Source: Coprococcus sp. (GTDB taxonomy: Bacteria > Bacillota > Clostridia > Lachnospirales > Lachnospiraceae). From it: a stretch of DNA of 36,092 nt. Both the position numbers and the translations under genes were made by a program. Under the pieces are notes generated by a model. The model saw nothing but the letters and a program-made list of their open reading frames with translations, made no database searches and was not told the DNA's origin. Of the stretch, positions 7,075 to 14,550 are shown piece after piece. Within the stretch, counting starts at the first letter, position 1; each line of letters starts with the position of its first letter. The stretch is from positions 1 to 36,092 of the forward strand of contig JAAWDY010000018.1 of NCBI GenBank assembly GCA_022793995.1, written 5' to 3'.

Positions 7075-7968
7075 TTAAGGGGTGATATCCTTTTTGAACT
7101 GCCGGATGAACGCCTTCTCTCTCCGGTTGAGAGTATAAGTTTTATGCCTGAGCAAAAGAACATCGAGAGAATCGGCGAGGTCGTAGATCGGGATCTCGAC
7201 AAGAGAGCTTGCAGGGAACATGGTGACGGAACTTTTCTTTATGATCGAAATATAATCGCTCTGCAGGCAGGAATCCTCGATCCCGCCCCGGTCGAAGACA
7301 TAAAGGACTCTTTGGGACGGAGAGATATGGAGGATATTCTGCCAGTCTTCATTCTCAAAATCTTCAAAAAGCACAAGCGGGTAAGAATGGATATCATTCA
7401 GGGAAAGGGAGGGTCTTTCGGCGAGCGGGTGTTTTATTGACATCAGCGCAACGACAGGCAGATTTTCCACGATCAGCTCAGCCGTTAAGTTCGTCTTCCT
7501 GGCCTCCTCCTGATGGTAGGCTGTCCGGGAGTGGAAACAATAGAAAAGTGCCAGGCGGTAGCGGTTTTCCTGCACATCCTGGAAATTCTGGATCAGCCCT
7601 GTCTCTTTGTAAGAATCCCGTATTTCAGGATAATTCTTTGCTTTAAAATTCATAAAGCTGCAATAAAACTGGGACGACCAGGTGCAGGATAAGGAGATAT
7701 CCGCGCTGAAACCGGTGAGGGAAGGAATATTGTAAATTTTATCAAGTTCCATGGTGATCGCCTTGGCGGCTTGAATAAAGAGATAACCTTCTGCAGTCGG
7801 GGTGATCCCTTTGCTGGTACGGCTGAAAATATGATATCCAAGCTCATCCTCTAGCGCCTTGATAGCGGAGCTTAAATTGGACTGTGAAATATACAGATTT
7901 TGCGCAGCGCGGTTGATGGAACCGCATCGTTCGATCTCGATCACATAGCTAAATGAGTTCAGATTCAT
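7075..7968 (-). CDS. LysR-family transcriptional regulator
   Basis: 297-residue LysR-type regulator. The N-terminal winged helix-turn-helix (about 1-60) shows the family pattern IERCGSINRAAQNLYISQSNLSSAIKALEDELG. The rest is the effector-binding domain (about 90-290). A longer frame begins at 7989, but the ATG at 7968 is preceded at optimal spacing by AGGAGG and matches the family start MNLNSFSYV, so I chose it. The gene is transcribed divergently from the ureohydrolase gene. That is the classical arrangement for a LysR regulator and its target, with a palindrome at 8056-8090 as candidate operator. The effector is unknown; a guanidino compound such as agmatine is an inference from the neighbour. 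It ends in a good terminator. Confidence 0.93.
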   Translation of the reverse strand: MNLNSFSYVIEIERCGSINRAAQNLYISQSNLSSAIKALEDELGYHIFSRTSKGITPTAEGYLFIQAAKAITMELDKIYNIPSLTGFSADISLSCTWSSQFYCSFMNFKAKNYPEIRDSYKETGLIQNFQDVQENRYRLALFYCFHSRTAYHQEEARKTNLTAELIVENLPVVALMSIKHPLAERPSLSLNDIHSYPLVLFEDFENEDWQNILHISPSQRVLYVFDRGGIEDSCLQSDYISIIKKSSVTMFPASSLVEIPIYDLADSLDVLLLRHKTYTLNRREKAFIRQFKKDITP

Positions 7969-8055
7969 AAATTCGCCTCCTGTTCTCATTTTAATAGAAT
8001 TGTCTGCCTTTGTGTTTTCTATACAAGCGCCCTGTGGTTTGTGGCTTTTGACCCT

Positions 8056-8090
8056 AGTGTACTGCCTGAATATAATACAGACAGTACACT
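8056..8090. promoter_or_regulatory. Dyad operator candidate between lysR and the ureohydrolase gene
   Basis: AGTGTACTGCCTG (8056-8068) and CAGACAGTACACT (8078-8090) are complementary at 12 of 13 positions around a 9-nt AT-rich centre. The site is 88 bp upstream of the LysR start. It has no T run, so a protein-binding site (LysR autoregulation or target control) is more likely than a terminator. A second small palindrome, GTATA-cct-TATAC, lies at 8167-8179. Confidence 0.5.
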
Positions 8091-8104
8091 AATATAATAA
8101 ATTT

Positions 8105-8133
8105 TTAACAATAGAGTTTGTAAATATTATAAT
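8105..8133 (+). promoter_or_regulatory. Sigma-A-type promoter for the ureohydrolase gene
   Basis: TTAACA (8105-8110), a 17-bp spacer and a perfect TATAAT (8128-8133). A start near 8140 gives a leader of about 260 nt before the ATG at 8400. A weaker alternative is the extended -10 TGATACAAT at 8211-8219, which lacks a good -35 and could be an activator-dependent promoter with the palindrome at 8167-8179 upstream. Confidence 0.6.
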
Positions 8134-8267
8134 TTGTTTATCAGAAAATACAATATATGAATTGGTGTATACCTTATACAGGATTTAGATAACTAACAAT
8201 AGAAAAACTATGATACAATTATCACACAACGCAATGCATTGTTTTTGAAGTAACTGAAAATTCTAAA

Positions 8268-8317
8268 CGTGTATACGCAAGGCTTTTTTATCCGGAAAAT
8301 ACAAGCTTTGCTACACG
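8268..8317 (+). promoter_or_regulatory. Long hairpin in the ureohydrolase leader
   Basis: CGTGTA (8268-8273) and GCAAGGCTT (8277-8285) pair with AAGCTTTGC (8303-8311) and TACACG (8312-8317), with a 3-nt bulge (TAC), one G-U pair and a 17-nt loop. It is followed by a small hairpin, CATGG/CCATG (8343-8360). A second one, GTAAT/ATTAC (8373-8385), abuts the AGGAGG ribosome binding site at 8386-8391. The architecture is compatible with a regulated leader. It does not match any riboswitch consensus I can recall. Confidence 0.5.
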
Positions 8318-8399
8318 CGAACACAGATTAAAGGTGTGTGAACATGGAATATGTACCATGTACCAGAAAAGTGTAATGAGATTACAGGAGGGTTAGATT

Positions 8400-9341
8400 A
8401 TGGATGTAAAACAACCAGCAAGCGCATTATCGTCGCCGAGATTTTGTAATATGGGTACTTTTATGAGGATGCCACGTCTTGATTCAGCGGAAGGGCTGGA
8501 TTTTGCGATCGCGGGAGCGCCGTTTGACACAGCAAGTTCATTCCGTTCAGGCTCCCGTTTTGGTCCGGCTGCGATCCGCAGTATTTCTGCAATGATGAAG
8601 CCGAACAATGTCATTCTTCAGGTCAATATCATGGATAGCTTAAAAGGCGGTGACCTGGGTGATTTTAATGTGACGCCGGGATATATCCATCCGACTTATG
8701 ATGCGATCGAGGCGGGAGTGACAGGGATCATCGAAAAGGGCGCGGTTCCGATTATTCTGGGCGGCGACCATTCCATCACTTTGGCGGAGCTTCGTGCAGT
8801 CGCGAAAAAGCATGGACCAGTGGCTTTGGTTCACTTTGATTCCCATTCGGATTTATGCGACGAAGTATTCGGGCAGAAATACAACCATGGAACACCGTTC
8901 CGCCGTGCGTTGGAAGAGAACCTGATCGACGCGTCTCATTCGATTCAGGTCGGAATGCGCGGATCTCTTTATGACCCGAACGAGCATAAGATGGCGGCAG
9001 AATTGGGTATGAAGCTGATTCCGGCGCATAAAGTACGCGAGATGGGAATGGAAGCCCTGATCCAGACGATCCTGGAGCGCGTAGGGAATACGCCTTGTTT
9101 CTTGACATTTGATATTGATTTTGTTGATCCGGCTTACGCACCGGGAACCGGTACACCGGAAGTAGGCGGATTTACCTCTTATGAGTCACTGAATTTAGTA
9201 AGAAGTATCAAGGACCTGAATTTCATCGGATTCGATATCGTAGAAGTCTTGCCGGCTTATGATTCCGGCGAGATCACCGCTTATCTTGCGGCGAATATCG
9301 TATTTGAATATCTTTCAATCCTTGCGGCCAAGAAAAAATAG
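8400..9341 (+). CDS. Agmatinase-family ureohydrolase
   Basis: 313-residue member of the arginase/agmatinase superfamily, enzymes that use a binuclear Mn (or Ni) centre to hydrolyse guanidino groups to urea plus an amine. The metal ligands are visible: GGDHS (His124), FDSHSD (Asp147, His149, Asp151) and TFDIDFVDPAYAPGTGTPE (Asp238, Asp240). Second-shell segments HGTPFRRA and QVGMRG are also present. The first aspartate motif is DSHSD rather than the more usual DAHTD. Agmatinase (agmatine to putrescine) is the standard call, but guanidinobutyrase and guanidine hydrolase share this fold and cannot be excluded. The start ATG 8400 has AGGAGG at 8386-8391. It is followed after 40 bp by a membrane protein gene with its own strong ribosome binding site, probably cotranscribed. 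Control probably comes from the divergent LysR gene and the long leader. Confidence 0.9.
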   Translation: MDVKQPASALSSPRFCNMGTFMRMPRLDSAEGLDFAIAGAPFDTASSFRSGSRFGPAAIRSISAMMKPNNVILQVNIMDSLKGGDLGDFNVTPGYIHPTYDAIEAGVTGIIEKGAVPIILGGDHSITLAELRAVAKKHGPVALVHFDSHSDLCDEVFGQKYNHGTPFRRALEENLIDASHSIQVGMRGSLYDPNEHKMAAELGMKLIPAHKVREMGMEALIQTILERVGNTPCFLTFDIDFVDPAYAPGTGTPEVGGFTSYESLNLVRSIKDLNFIGFDIVEVLPAYDSGEITAYLAANIVFEYLSILAAKKK

Positions 9342-9381
9342 AAGGAATCATAGATACCTCGACTCATAACAGGAGGGAAGA

Positions 9382-10833
9382 ATGGATACAAATGTAAAAG
9401 AAAACATGGTATATGACAGTGACATGGCATCGGCGGAGCTAGATGAGATTACGTTGGATTCTGGTCTGCGGATGAAAGGAATACTGAGGCTGATTATCTG
9501 CTCGGCAATCGGCATTTTCGTATTCTTCTGTTCCGTGCCCCATAACGGAGATTCGGAGATTGTTTTCAGTATCATTTACAACGGATTTGTCGATCTGTTC
9601 GGAAACGCAGTCTACTGGGTACTTACGGTTATTATCGGCGGGAATTTTGCCTGTCATGTATATTTTAAGTACATCAACAAAGAAGCTTCATCAGCTTTTG
9701 CTGATGTGTACAAGAATGATAAGATCGTTCATACAGTGCTGTATTTCCTCGGTTTTGTCTATGTAGTCTGCTATGCATTGTATGTGACGGCGGGAATGGA
9801 ACTTCCGGAGATCATCGTAGGCGATGCGACCGGCGGGAACGTAATCCCTCCGATCGTAAAAGGAGTGCTTGGGATCATCCTGGTGGGCGCGGTCTTTATG
9901 CCGTTCCTTCTGAACTATGGAATCTTGGAGATCGTCGGCGCAATCCTTGAGCCGATCATGCGTCCTCTCTTCAAGGTCCCGGGAAAAGCGGCCCTGGACG
10001 CAACGTCTTCTTTTGTAAGCTCCTCCTCTTTAGGCGTTCTGATTACAAACCGCCTGTGGAAGAAGGGCGTGTATACAGAAAAAGAAATGGTTGCGATTAT
10101 GACGGGATTTTCAGCGGTTAGCATCGGTTTTGCATACCTGGTTATCACGACGGCAGGCGTGGGAAATCAGTGGGTAAAAGTTTATGCGGTCAGCTTTGTG
10201 ATGGTATTTATTATTGAGGTCATCATGGTCCGTATTCCGCCGATCTCCCGCAAGAAGGATGTGTTCTACAACGGCAGGCAGCAGACGGCAGAGGACCTGA
10301 AAGGCGAGGCAAAGTACAGTGCGCAGACGATCCCGAGAGGAATTCAGCGTGCGGTAAAGCGCGGCGCTATCGCGCGCGGCGTAGCGCCGGATGTAACAGC
10401 AAGCTTAAAAGACAGTATCTTGGTATTGCCACAGGTTCTTACCATGCTCTCTGCAGTCGGTGTATCCGCTATGATCCTGGCGGAATACACACCTATTTTT
10501 AAATGGATTGGCTATATATTCCAGCCAATCTTGATGCTCTGCCAGGTGCCTGATGCGGCTGCGATCGCACCGTCTATGCCGGTGGGTATTGCGGAGATGT
10601 TCCTCCCGGTACTCGTCATGAACGGAGCGGCTGCGACCGTAACGATCGGCGAGACAGCGAGAATCTTTGTGTGTCTCGTGTCCATGGTACAGATTATTTT
10701 CTTCTCAGAGACGGCTACGGTCATGATGGCAACGAAGTCTCCGATCAAGTTCTGGGAGATTGTGGTGTGCTTCTTTGAGAGAACGATTATTGCGATTCCA
10801 TTATCAGCGATCGCCATTCATCTACTCTTCTGA
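9382..10833 (+). CDS. yjiH: YjiH-family membrane protein with nucleoside-recognition (Gate) domains
   Basis: 483-residue integral membrane protein of the YjiH / nucleoside-recognition Gate-domain group. Hydrophobic segments begin at about residue 30. The first Gate-like region spans roughly 130-290 and the second about 350-480, separated by a hydrophilic stretch (about 295-345) rich in Lys/Arg. Hallmarks include PFLLNYGILEIVGAILEPIMRPLF, SSSLGVLITNRLWKKG and IAPSMPVGIAEMFLPVLVMNG. Molecular function is not established for the family. Coupling with a ureohydrolase suggests transport of a guanidino compound or its product (inference). The start ATG 9382 follows AGGAGG at 9371-9376. No clear terminator was found after it. 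Confidence 0.85.
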   Translation: MDTNVKENMVYDSDMASAELDEITLDSGLRMKGILRLIICSAIGIFVFFCSVPHNGDSEIVFSIIYNGFVDLFGNAVYWVLTVIIGGNFACHVYFKYINKEASSAFADVYKNDKIVHTVLYFLGFVYVVCYALYVTAGMELPEIIVGDATGGNVIPPIVKGVLGIILVGAVFMPFLLNYGILEIVGAILEPIMRPLFKVPGKAALDATSSFVSSSSLGVLITNRLWKKGVYTEKEMVAIMTGFSAVSIGFAYLVITTAGVGNQWVKVYAVSFVMVFIIEVIMVRIPPISRKKDVFYNGRQQTAEDLKGEAKYSAQTIPRGIQRAVKRGAIARGVAPDVTASLKDSILVLPQVLTMLSAVGVSAMILAEYTPIFKWIGYIFQPILMLCQVPDAAAIAPSMPVGIAEMFLPVLVMNGAAATVTIGETARIFVCLVSMVQIIFFSETATVMMATKSPIKFWEIVVCFFERTIIAIPLSAIAIHLLF

Positions 10834-10860
10834 CAACTATGAAAGACGCATGAACGGTTT

Positions 10861-11205
10861 TTGGCTTTTTCGCATATAGTAAAGATAGAAAAAGGGAGTG
10901 TCCGGGAAGGTGAAAGGCGTTTGTGCAGGAAGGAAGAAAAGAGTCTCCCGAAGATGGTTCCCGGGGATTATAGGTTGAAATATGACTTAAGCGTCCGGGA
11001 AGGCGCCGGTCTGAATCATCAGAGACGGGAGTGTGGATGGAAGATTCCGGGGATGCTTCCGGCGGGAAGCGCCGTCAGTATCCAGGAAGTAAAAGAGCTT
11101 AGCGTATCCGTTTGGGGAAGGAGCCGGGAAGGCTGGATATGTATGTATATGAACGGAACGCCATATGTAGAACGAAAAAAGAAACAGGAAGGCACGTTCG
11201 TGTGA
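10861..11205 (+). CDS. Small orphan SH3-like domain protein, possibly a remnant
   Basis: The open frame gives up to 114 residues. The part from GDYRLKYDLSVREGAG through MLPAGSAVSIQEVKEL to GWICMYMNGTPYVE follows the pattern of bacterial SH3 (SH3_3) cell-wall-targeting domains of clostridia: xVxxxLxVRxGaG, a turn with PxGxxVxI, and a terminal W-I-x-M-x-Y. There is no signal peptide. Start codons are poor: TTG 10861, TTG 10921 or ATG 10951, none with a good ribosome binding site. It may therefore be the detached C-terminal domain of a lost secreted protein. Bracketed by the YjiH gene and a terminator hairpin at 11214. Confidence 0.4.
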   Translation: MAFSHIVKIEKGSVREGERRLCRKEEKSLPKMVPGDYRLKYDLSVREGAGLNHQRRECGWKIPGMLPAGSAVSIQEVKELSVSVWGRSREGWICMYMNGTPYVERKKKQEGTFV

Positions 11206-11213
11206 AGATGTAG

Positions 11214-11264
11214 TAAAAGAGGCTGCGATCCGGCTGAAATTTAGCTGGGCGCAGTCCCTTTTGT
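11214..11264 (+). terminator. Terminator after the SH3-like ORF
   Basis: AAAGAGGCTGCG pairs with CGCAGTCCCTTT (one mismatch, one G-U). Inside it a second stem, CCGGCT / AGCTGGG, closes on GAAATT. The right arm runs into TTTTG. Confidence 0.65.
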
Positions 11265-11265
11265 T

Positions 11266-11604
11266 GTGGGTCGGATAGACCCTGTTTTTTATTCTGATAC
11301 CTCTTCATTTTGGGTGACACTTTATAATCTGAATTATAATGTTGCGATTGAAGAAGCAGGGAGTCAAAAACAGTTGTTTGAAAATAAAATAAATGACTCG
11401 AGGATTAGTACACTTGCAAGGGAAAAGATCTTGCGATTGTATGAGAAGTATAGCGATGATAAGTATTTTTCCAGATCGGATGTAATGAGAATAACAGGGA
11501 TTACTTCCTCACCAGCAGGAGAGTTACTTAAAAAGATGAAAAAGGAAAAATTGATATTACCCGTTGTTGGGCATGGAAAAGGCAGGTACCGATTTAAAAT
11601 TTAG
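11266..11604 (+). pseudogene. C-terminal remnant of an AlbA_2/AAA_4-type DNA-binding regulator
   Basis: 112 residues. The first 20 (DPVFYSDTSSFWVTLYNLNY) match the end of the ATPase-like part of RecG-related / AlbA_2 putative DNA-binding proteins, where a strand reading VTLYN closes the fold. The remainder, STLAREKILRLYEKYSDDKYFSRSDVMRITGITSSPAGELLKKMKKEKLILPVVGHGKGRYRF, is the winged-helix tail usual for these proteins. The N-terminal 350 or so residues are absent: upstream sequence is a terminator hairpin and GTG 11266 has no ribosome binding site. AT-rich composition also differs from the flanks. I read it as a decayed or truncated gene. Translation as a stand-alone HTH peptide is possible but less likely. 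Confidence 0.6.
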
Positions 11605-11629
11605 AATATGCAAGAGAATCAATAAGTAT

Positions 11630-11658
11630 TTGCTATTGGGTAAAAACGCGGATATAAT
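11630..11658 (+). promoter_or_regulatory. Promoter of the aldo/keto reductase gene
   Basis: TTGCTA (11630-11635), a 17-bp spacer and a perfect TATAAT (11653-11658), with transcription expected near 11665, about 35 nt before the ATG at 11700. Confidence 0.7.
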
Positions 11659-11699
11659 GAAAGATAGAAGTGGGAAATTTTGATAGGAGGAAGAGGAAT

Positions 11700-12833
11700 A
11701 TGATCTACAGAAAGTTTCAAGATATTCAATTATCCGGGCTGGGACTTGGCATGATGCGCCTGCCAGTGGTGAACGGCGACGACGGGGTGGTGGACGTGCC
11801 TGCCGCGGCAGAAATAATCGACTATGCTTATAAGAATGGGATCAATTATTTTGACACGGCATGGGGATATCACAAAGGAAATTCAGAGTTGGTCGCAGGA
11901 GAGTTCCTCTCCAGGTATCCGCGGGAGAGCTATTATCTTGCCAGCAAGTTTCCAGGCTATGATGTTTCCAACATGGGAAAGGCGGAAGAAATATTTGAAA
12001 AACAGCTTGAAAAATGCCGGACCCAATATTTTGATTTTTATTTATGCCATAATGTCTATGAAGGAAATATTGAGGAATACCTTGATCCCAAGTACGGAGT
12101 TTGGGAGTATCTGCTAAAGCAGAAGGCGAACGGGCGTATCCGGCATCTCGGGTTTTCGACCCACGGAAGCCCGGAGGTAATCCAGCGTTTCCTGGATGCG
12201 TATGGGAAGGACGTGGAATTCTGCCAGCTTCAGCTCAATTATGTGGACTGGCATTTCCAAAATGCACAGGAGAAGGCGGCGATCTTGCAGAAAGCGGGTA
12301 TCCCGATTTGGATTATGGAACCGTTGCGGGGCGGGAAACTTGCCAAACCTCTTGGAGAACTGGCCGGCGTGATGCGGTCCATGCGTCCGAAGGAAACGGT
12401 TCCCGGATGGGCGTTTCGTTTCCAACAGAGTATTCCCGGCGTGACGATGGTATTGTCCGGCATGTCCAATATGGAACAACTCAAAGCCAATATCGCTACA
12501 TATGAGACGGACGAGCCGCTTAGCGAGGAAGAATTTGACACGCTGGTGAAGTGTGCAGACGAGGCCATCCGAAAAGAAGGAATTCCCTGCACAGCGTGCC
12601 ATTACTGTACCAATCATTGCCCCAAGGAACTTCCCATCCCAGAACTGATTGCTCTCTATAATGAACATAAGATCACAGGCGGAGGGTATCTGGCTCCTAA
12701 AGCGGTGGAAAGGATGGAGCCGGAGAAACGGCCGGCAAACTGCGTTGGCTGTAGAAGCTGTGAACAGGTCTGCCCGCAGCAGATCAAGATCTCAGAAGTG
12801 ATGGCAGACTTTACTTCCAGAATTGGAATGTAA
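11700..12833 (+). CDS. Aldo/keto reductase with C-terminal 2[4Fe-4S] ferredoxin domain
   Basis: 377-residue cytoplasmic oxidoreductase. The N-terminal TIM-barrel aldo/keto reductase domain (about 1-280) has the catalytic tetrad in place: Asp in YFDTAWGYH, Tyr of the same motif, Lys in LASKFPG and His in YLCHNVY. The tail (about 295-377) carries two cysteine clusters, CTACHYCTNHCP and CVGCRSCEQVCP, of the 4Fe-4S ferredoxin type. This fusion is common in strict anaerobes, where ferredoxin or another low-potential donor may replace or feed NADPH (inference). An upstream in-frame ATG at 11670 exists, but ATG 11700 has AGGAGG at 11685-11690 and the typical MIYRKF start. The gene has its own promoter and ends at a hairpin shared with argG. 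The substrate is unknown. Confidence 0.93.
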   Translation: MIYRKFQDIQLSGLGLGMMRLPVVNGDDGVVDVPAAAEIIDYAYKNGINYFDTAWGYHKGNSELVAGEFLSRYPRESYYLASKFPGYDVSNMGKAEEIFEKQLEKCRTQYFDFYLCHNVYEGNIEEYLDPKYGVWEYLLKQKANGRIRHLGFSTHGSPEVIQRFLDAYGKDVEFCQLQLNYVDWHFQNAQEKAAILQKAGIPIWIMEPLRGGKLAKPLGELAGVMRSMRPKETVPGWAFRFQQSIPGVTMVLSGMSNMEQLKANIATYETDEPLSEEEFDTLVKCADEAIRKEGIPCTACHYCTNHCPKELPIPELIALYNEHKITGGGYLAPKAVERMEPEKRPANCVGCRSCEQVCPQQIKISEVMADFTSRIGM

Positions 12834-12873
12834 GGACCGTATTTTTTAGAAGAAAGCCTGCGAAGCAGACTAG

Positions 12874-12923
12874 AAACGGCACAAGATACCCTCATGTAAG
12901 GATGCATCCTGTGCCGTTTTATC
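12874..12923. terminator. Bidirectional terminator between the aldo/keto reductase gene and argG
   Basis: AAACGGCACA (12874-12883) and TGTGCCGTTT (12910-12919) form a perfect 10-bp stem with inner GAT/ATC pairing. It lies between convergent genes. On the plus strand it continues TTTTATCGTTTTCTTATTT. The reverse direction has only a short T run. Confidence 0.7.
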
Positions 12924-12929
12924 GTTTTC

Positions 12930-14159
12930 TTATTTGTTCTTATTTTTCTCAATCTCCGCCATCTTCAGGGCGCGTACGTGGAGCGGGAGACCGAACAAGG
13001 TAATGAATCCGCTCGCGTCGTGATGGTCGTACAGATCGCCGGTCGTGAAGCTTGCAAGGGACTCGCTGTAAAGAGAGTATGGAGAAGATGTCCCGGCTTT
13101 GATGATGTTGCCTTTGTAGAGCTTAAATTTGACTTCCCCTGTCACATACTCCTGGGTGGATTCAACGAACGCCTGGATTGCTTCACGCAGCGGAGTGAAC
13201 CATTTTCCTTCGTAGACGATCTGCGCCAGCTTATTGCCCATATCTTTCTTTACTTCCATGGTAGCGCGGTCAAGGATTAATTCTTCCAACTGGTCGTGGG
13301 CTTCCATCAAAATGGTTCCTCCGGGAGTCTCGTAGATTCCGCGGGATTTCATGCCTACTACACGGTTTTCCACGATATCTACGATGCCGATGCCGTGCTT
13401 TCCGCCCAGCTCGTTCAGCTTGCGGATAATATCAGCAACCTTCATTGCTTCACCGTTGATCGTCTTTGGCACGCCCTTTTCAAATGTCATTGTCACATAC
13501 TCCGCCTCGTCGGGCGCTTCCTCCGGGGTAACGCTGAGCGTAAGTAAATGTTTGTAATCCGGCTCAAGAGTAGGATCCTCCAATTCCAACCCTTCATGGC
13601 TCATATGCCAAAGGTTGTGGTCGCGGCTGTAACTCTGCGCGGTACTAAATGGAAGTTCAAGGCCATGCTGTTTGCAGTACTCCATCTCTTCCTCGCGAGA
13701 CTGCATTTTCCACACATCCGTCATACGCCACGGAGCAATGATTTTAAGGTCTGGAGCCAGCGCCTTGATACCCAGCTCAAATCGGATCTGATCGTTCCCT
13801 TTTCCGGTCGCACCGTGGCAGATTGCGGTCGCGCCTTCTTTTCTCGCGATCTCCACCAGCTTTGCGGAGATGCCTGGGCGGGCCATGGAGGTCCCCAGAA
13901 GATATTTGTGCTCATACACGGCGCCTGCCTGCACACAGGGTACGATGTAGTTTTCACAAAAATCATCAATAATGTCTTCTATATATAATTTGGAAGCGCC
14001 GGAAGCAATCGCACGCTCCTCTAAGTTCTCCAGCTCGTCTTGCTGTCCGCAGTCAATACAACAGCAGATAACCTCGTAATCAAAATTCTCTTTCAGCCAC
14101 GGGATGATGGCGGTTGTGTCAAGTCCGCCGGAATAAGCTAAAATCACTTTCTCTTTCAT
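12930..14159 (-). CDS. argG: Argininosuccinate synthase
   Basis: 409-residue ATP-dependent ligase that joins citrulline and aspartate to argininosuccinate in arginine biosynthesis (cytoplasm, homotetramer in the family). The N-terminal PP-loop reads VILAYSGGLDTTAIIPWL at about 5-22. Also present are the citrulline/Asp-binding ATAICHGATGKGNDQIRFE segment and the C-terminal SLYSESLASFTTGDLYDHHDASGFI. The length fits the family. The start at 14159 has AGGAGG about 8 nt upstream on the minus strand. It diverges from the argC cluster across a 391-bp region with ARG-box-like sites, so arginine repression through ArgR is expected. argH does not follow, because the downstream neighbour is convergent. 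Confidence 0.97.
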   Translation of the reverse strand: MKEKVILAYSGGLDTTAIIPWLKENFDYEVICCCIDCGQQDELENLEERAIASGASKLYIEDIIDDFCENYIVPCVQAGAVYEHKYLLGTSMARPGISAKLVEIARKEGATAICHGATGKGNDQIRFELGIKALAPDLKIIAPWRMTDVWKMQSREEEMEYCKQHGLELPFSTAQSYSRDHNLWHMSHEGLELEDPTLEPDYKHLLTLSVTPEEAPDEAEYVTMTFEKGVPKTINGEAMKVADIIRKLNELGGKHGIGIVDIVENRVVGMKSRGIYETPGGTILMEAHDQLEELILDRATMEVKKDMGNKLAQIVYEGKWFTPLREAIQAFVESTQEYVTGEVKFKLYKGNIIKAGTSSPYSLYSESLASFTTGDLYDHHDASGFITLFGLPLHVRALKMAEIEKNKNK

Positions 14160-14225
14160 TTGTATACGCCTCCTGAAAATATTATACTTTTTTATCTAAA
14201 ATGAATGTTCTAAGTCCGCTCTGGC

Positions 14226-14425
14226 CGGGCACAGAAGATACTATACATGAAAACTTATAAATATGCAATATGAAAATAGAAAAACGTTGAAAACTGTGAA
14301 AAAGATGAATTAATATGCACATATGAGGGTGATATATAGGAAAAATTCATAAAAACTAGAAATGATGCACAAAGCAGTTGAATAAAATACAGAAAGAATG
14401 TATAATTATGCAAATCTGGCGAAAA
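14226..14425. promoter_or_regulatory. argG/argC divergent control region with ARG-box-like sites
   Basis: AT-rich stretch with several sites resembling the ArgR box (TNTGAATWWWWATTCANW). Examples are GAATTAATATGCA near 14308, AAATTCATAAAA near 14343, TTGAATAAAATACA at 14378-14391 and TGTATAATTATGCA at 14399-14412, the last covering the argC -10. On the minus strand TATAAT at 14186-14181 is a candidate argG -10, but I found no good -35 for it. ArgR binding is expected from the pathway and inferred here from resemblance only. Confidence 0.5.
14378..14406 (+). promoter_or_regulatory. Promoter of the argC-argJBD operon
   Basis: TTGAAT (14378-14383), a 17-bp spacer and a perfect TATAAT (14401-14406). 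The leader would be about 138 nt. A second candidate, TTTACT-17-TATAGT, lies at 14443-14471. Both hexamers of the first promoter overlap ARG-box-like palindromes, a layout suited to repression. Confidence 0.65.
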
Positions 14426-14550
14426 AACCAATCGGATAATGCTTTACTTTGTAGAATATTTGGAGTATAGTATGTTTGATTTTGCCTGCAATGTGAAGGA
14501 AGACAGACAGCAGGCAGCAGGAGATCGTAAAAAAGACGAGGAGGAACTTT

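Noticed and set aside
8134..8399. Known guanidine riboswitch (ykkC or mini-ykkC type) in the ureohydrolase leader
   Set aside because: I could not find the paired ACGR loops of the mini class or the recognisable conserved core of the ykkC class, so no named riboswitch is claimed.
12841..12870. Independent terminator hairpin CTGC-gaa-GCAG
   Set aside because: A four-base stem without a T run. The stronger hairpin at 12874-12923 explains termination.
13548..13988. 146-residue plus-strand frame inside argG
   Set aside because: Shadow of argG, whose family motifs cover the same bases on the minus strand.
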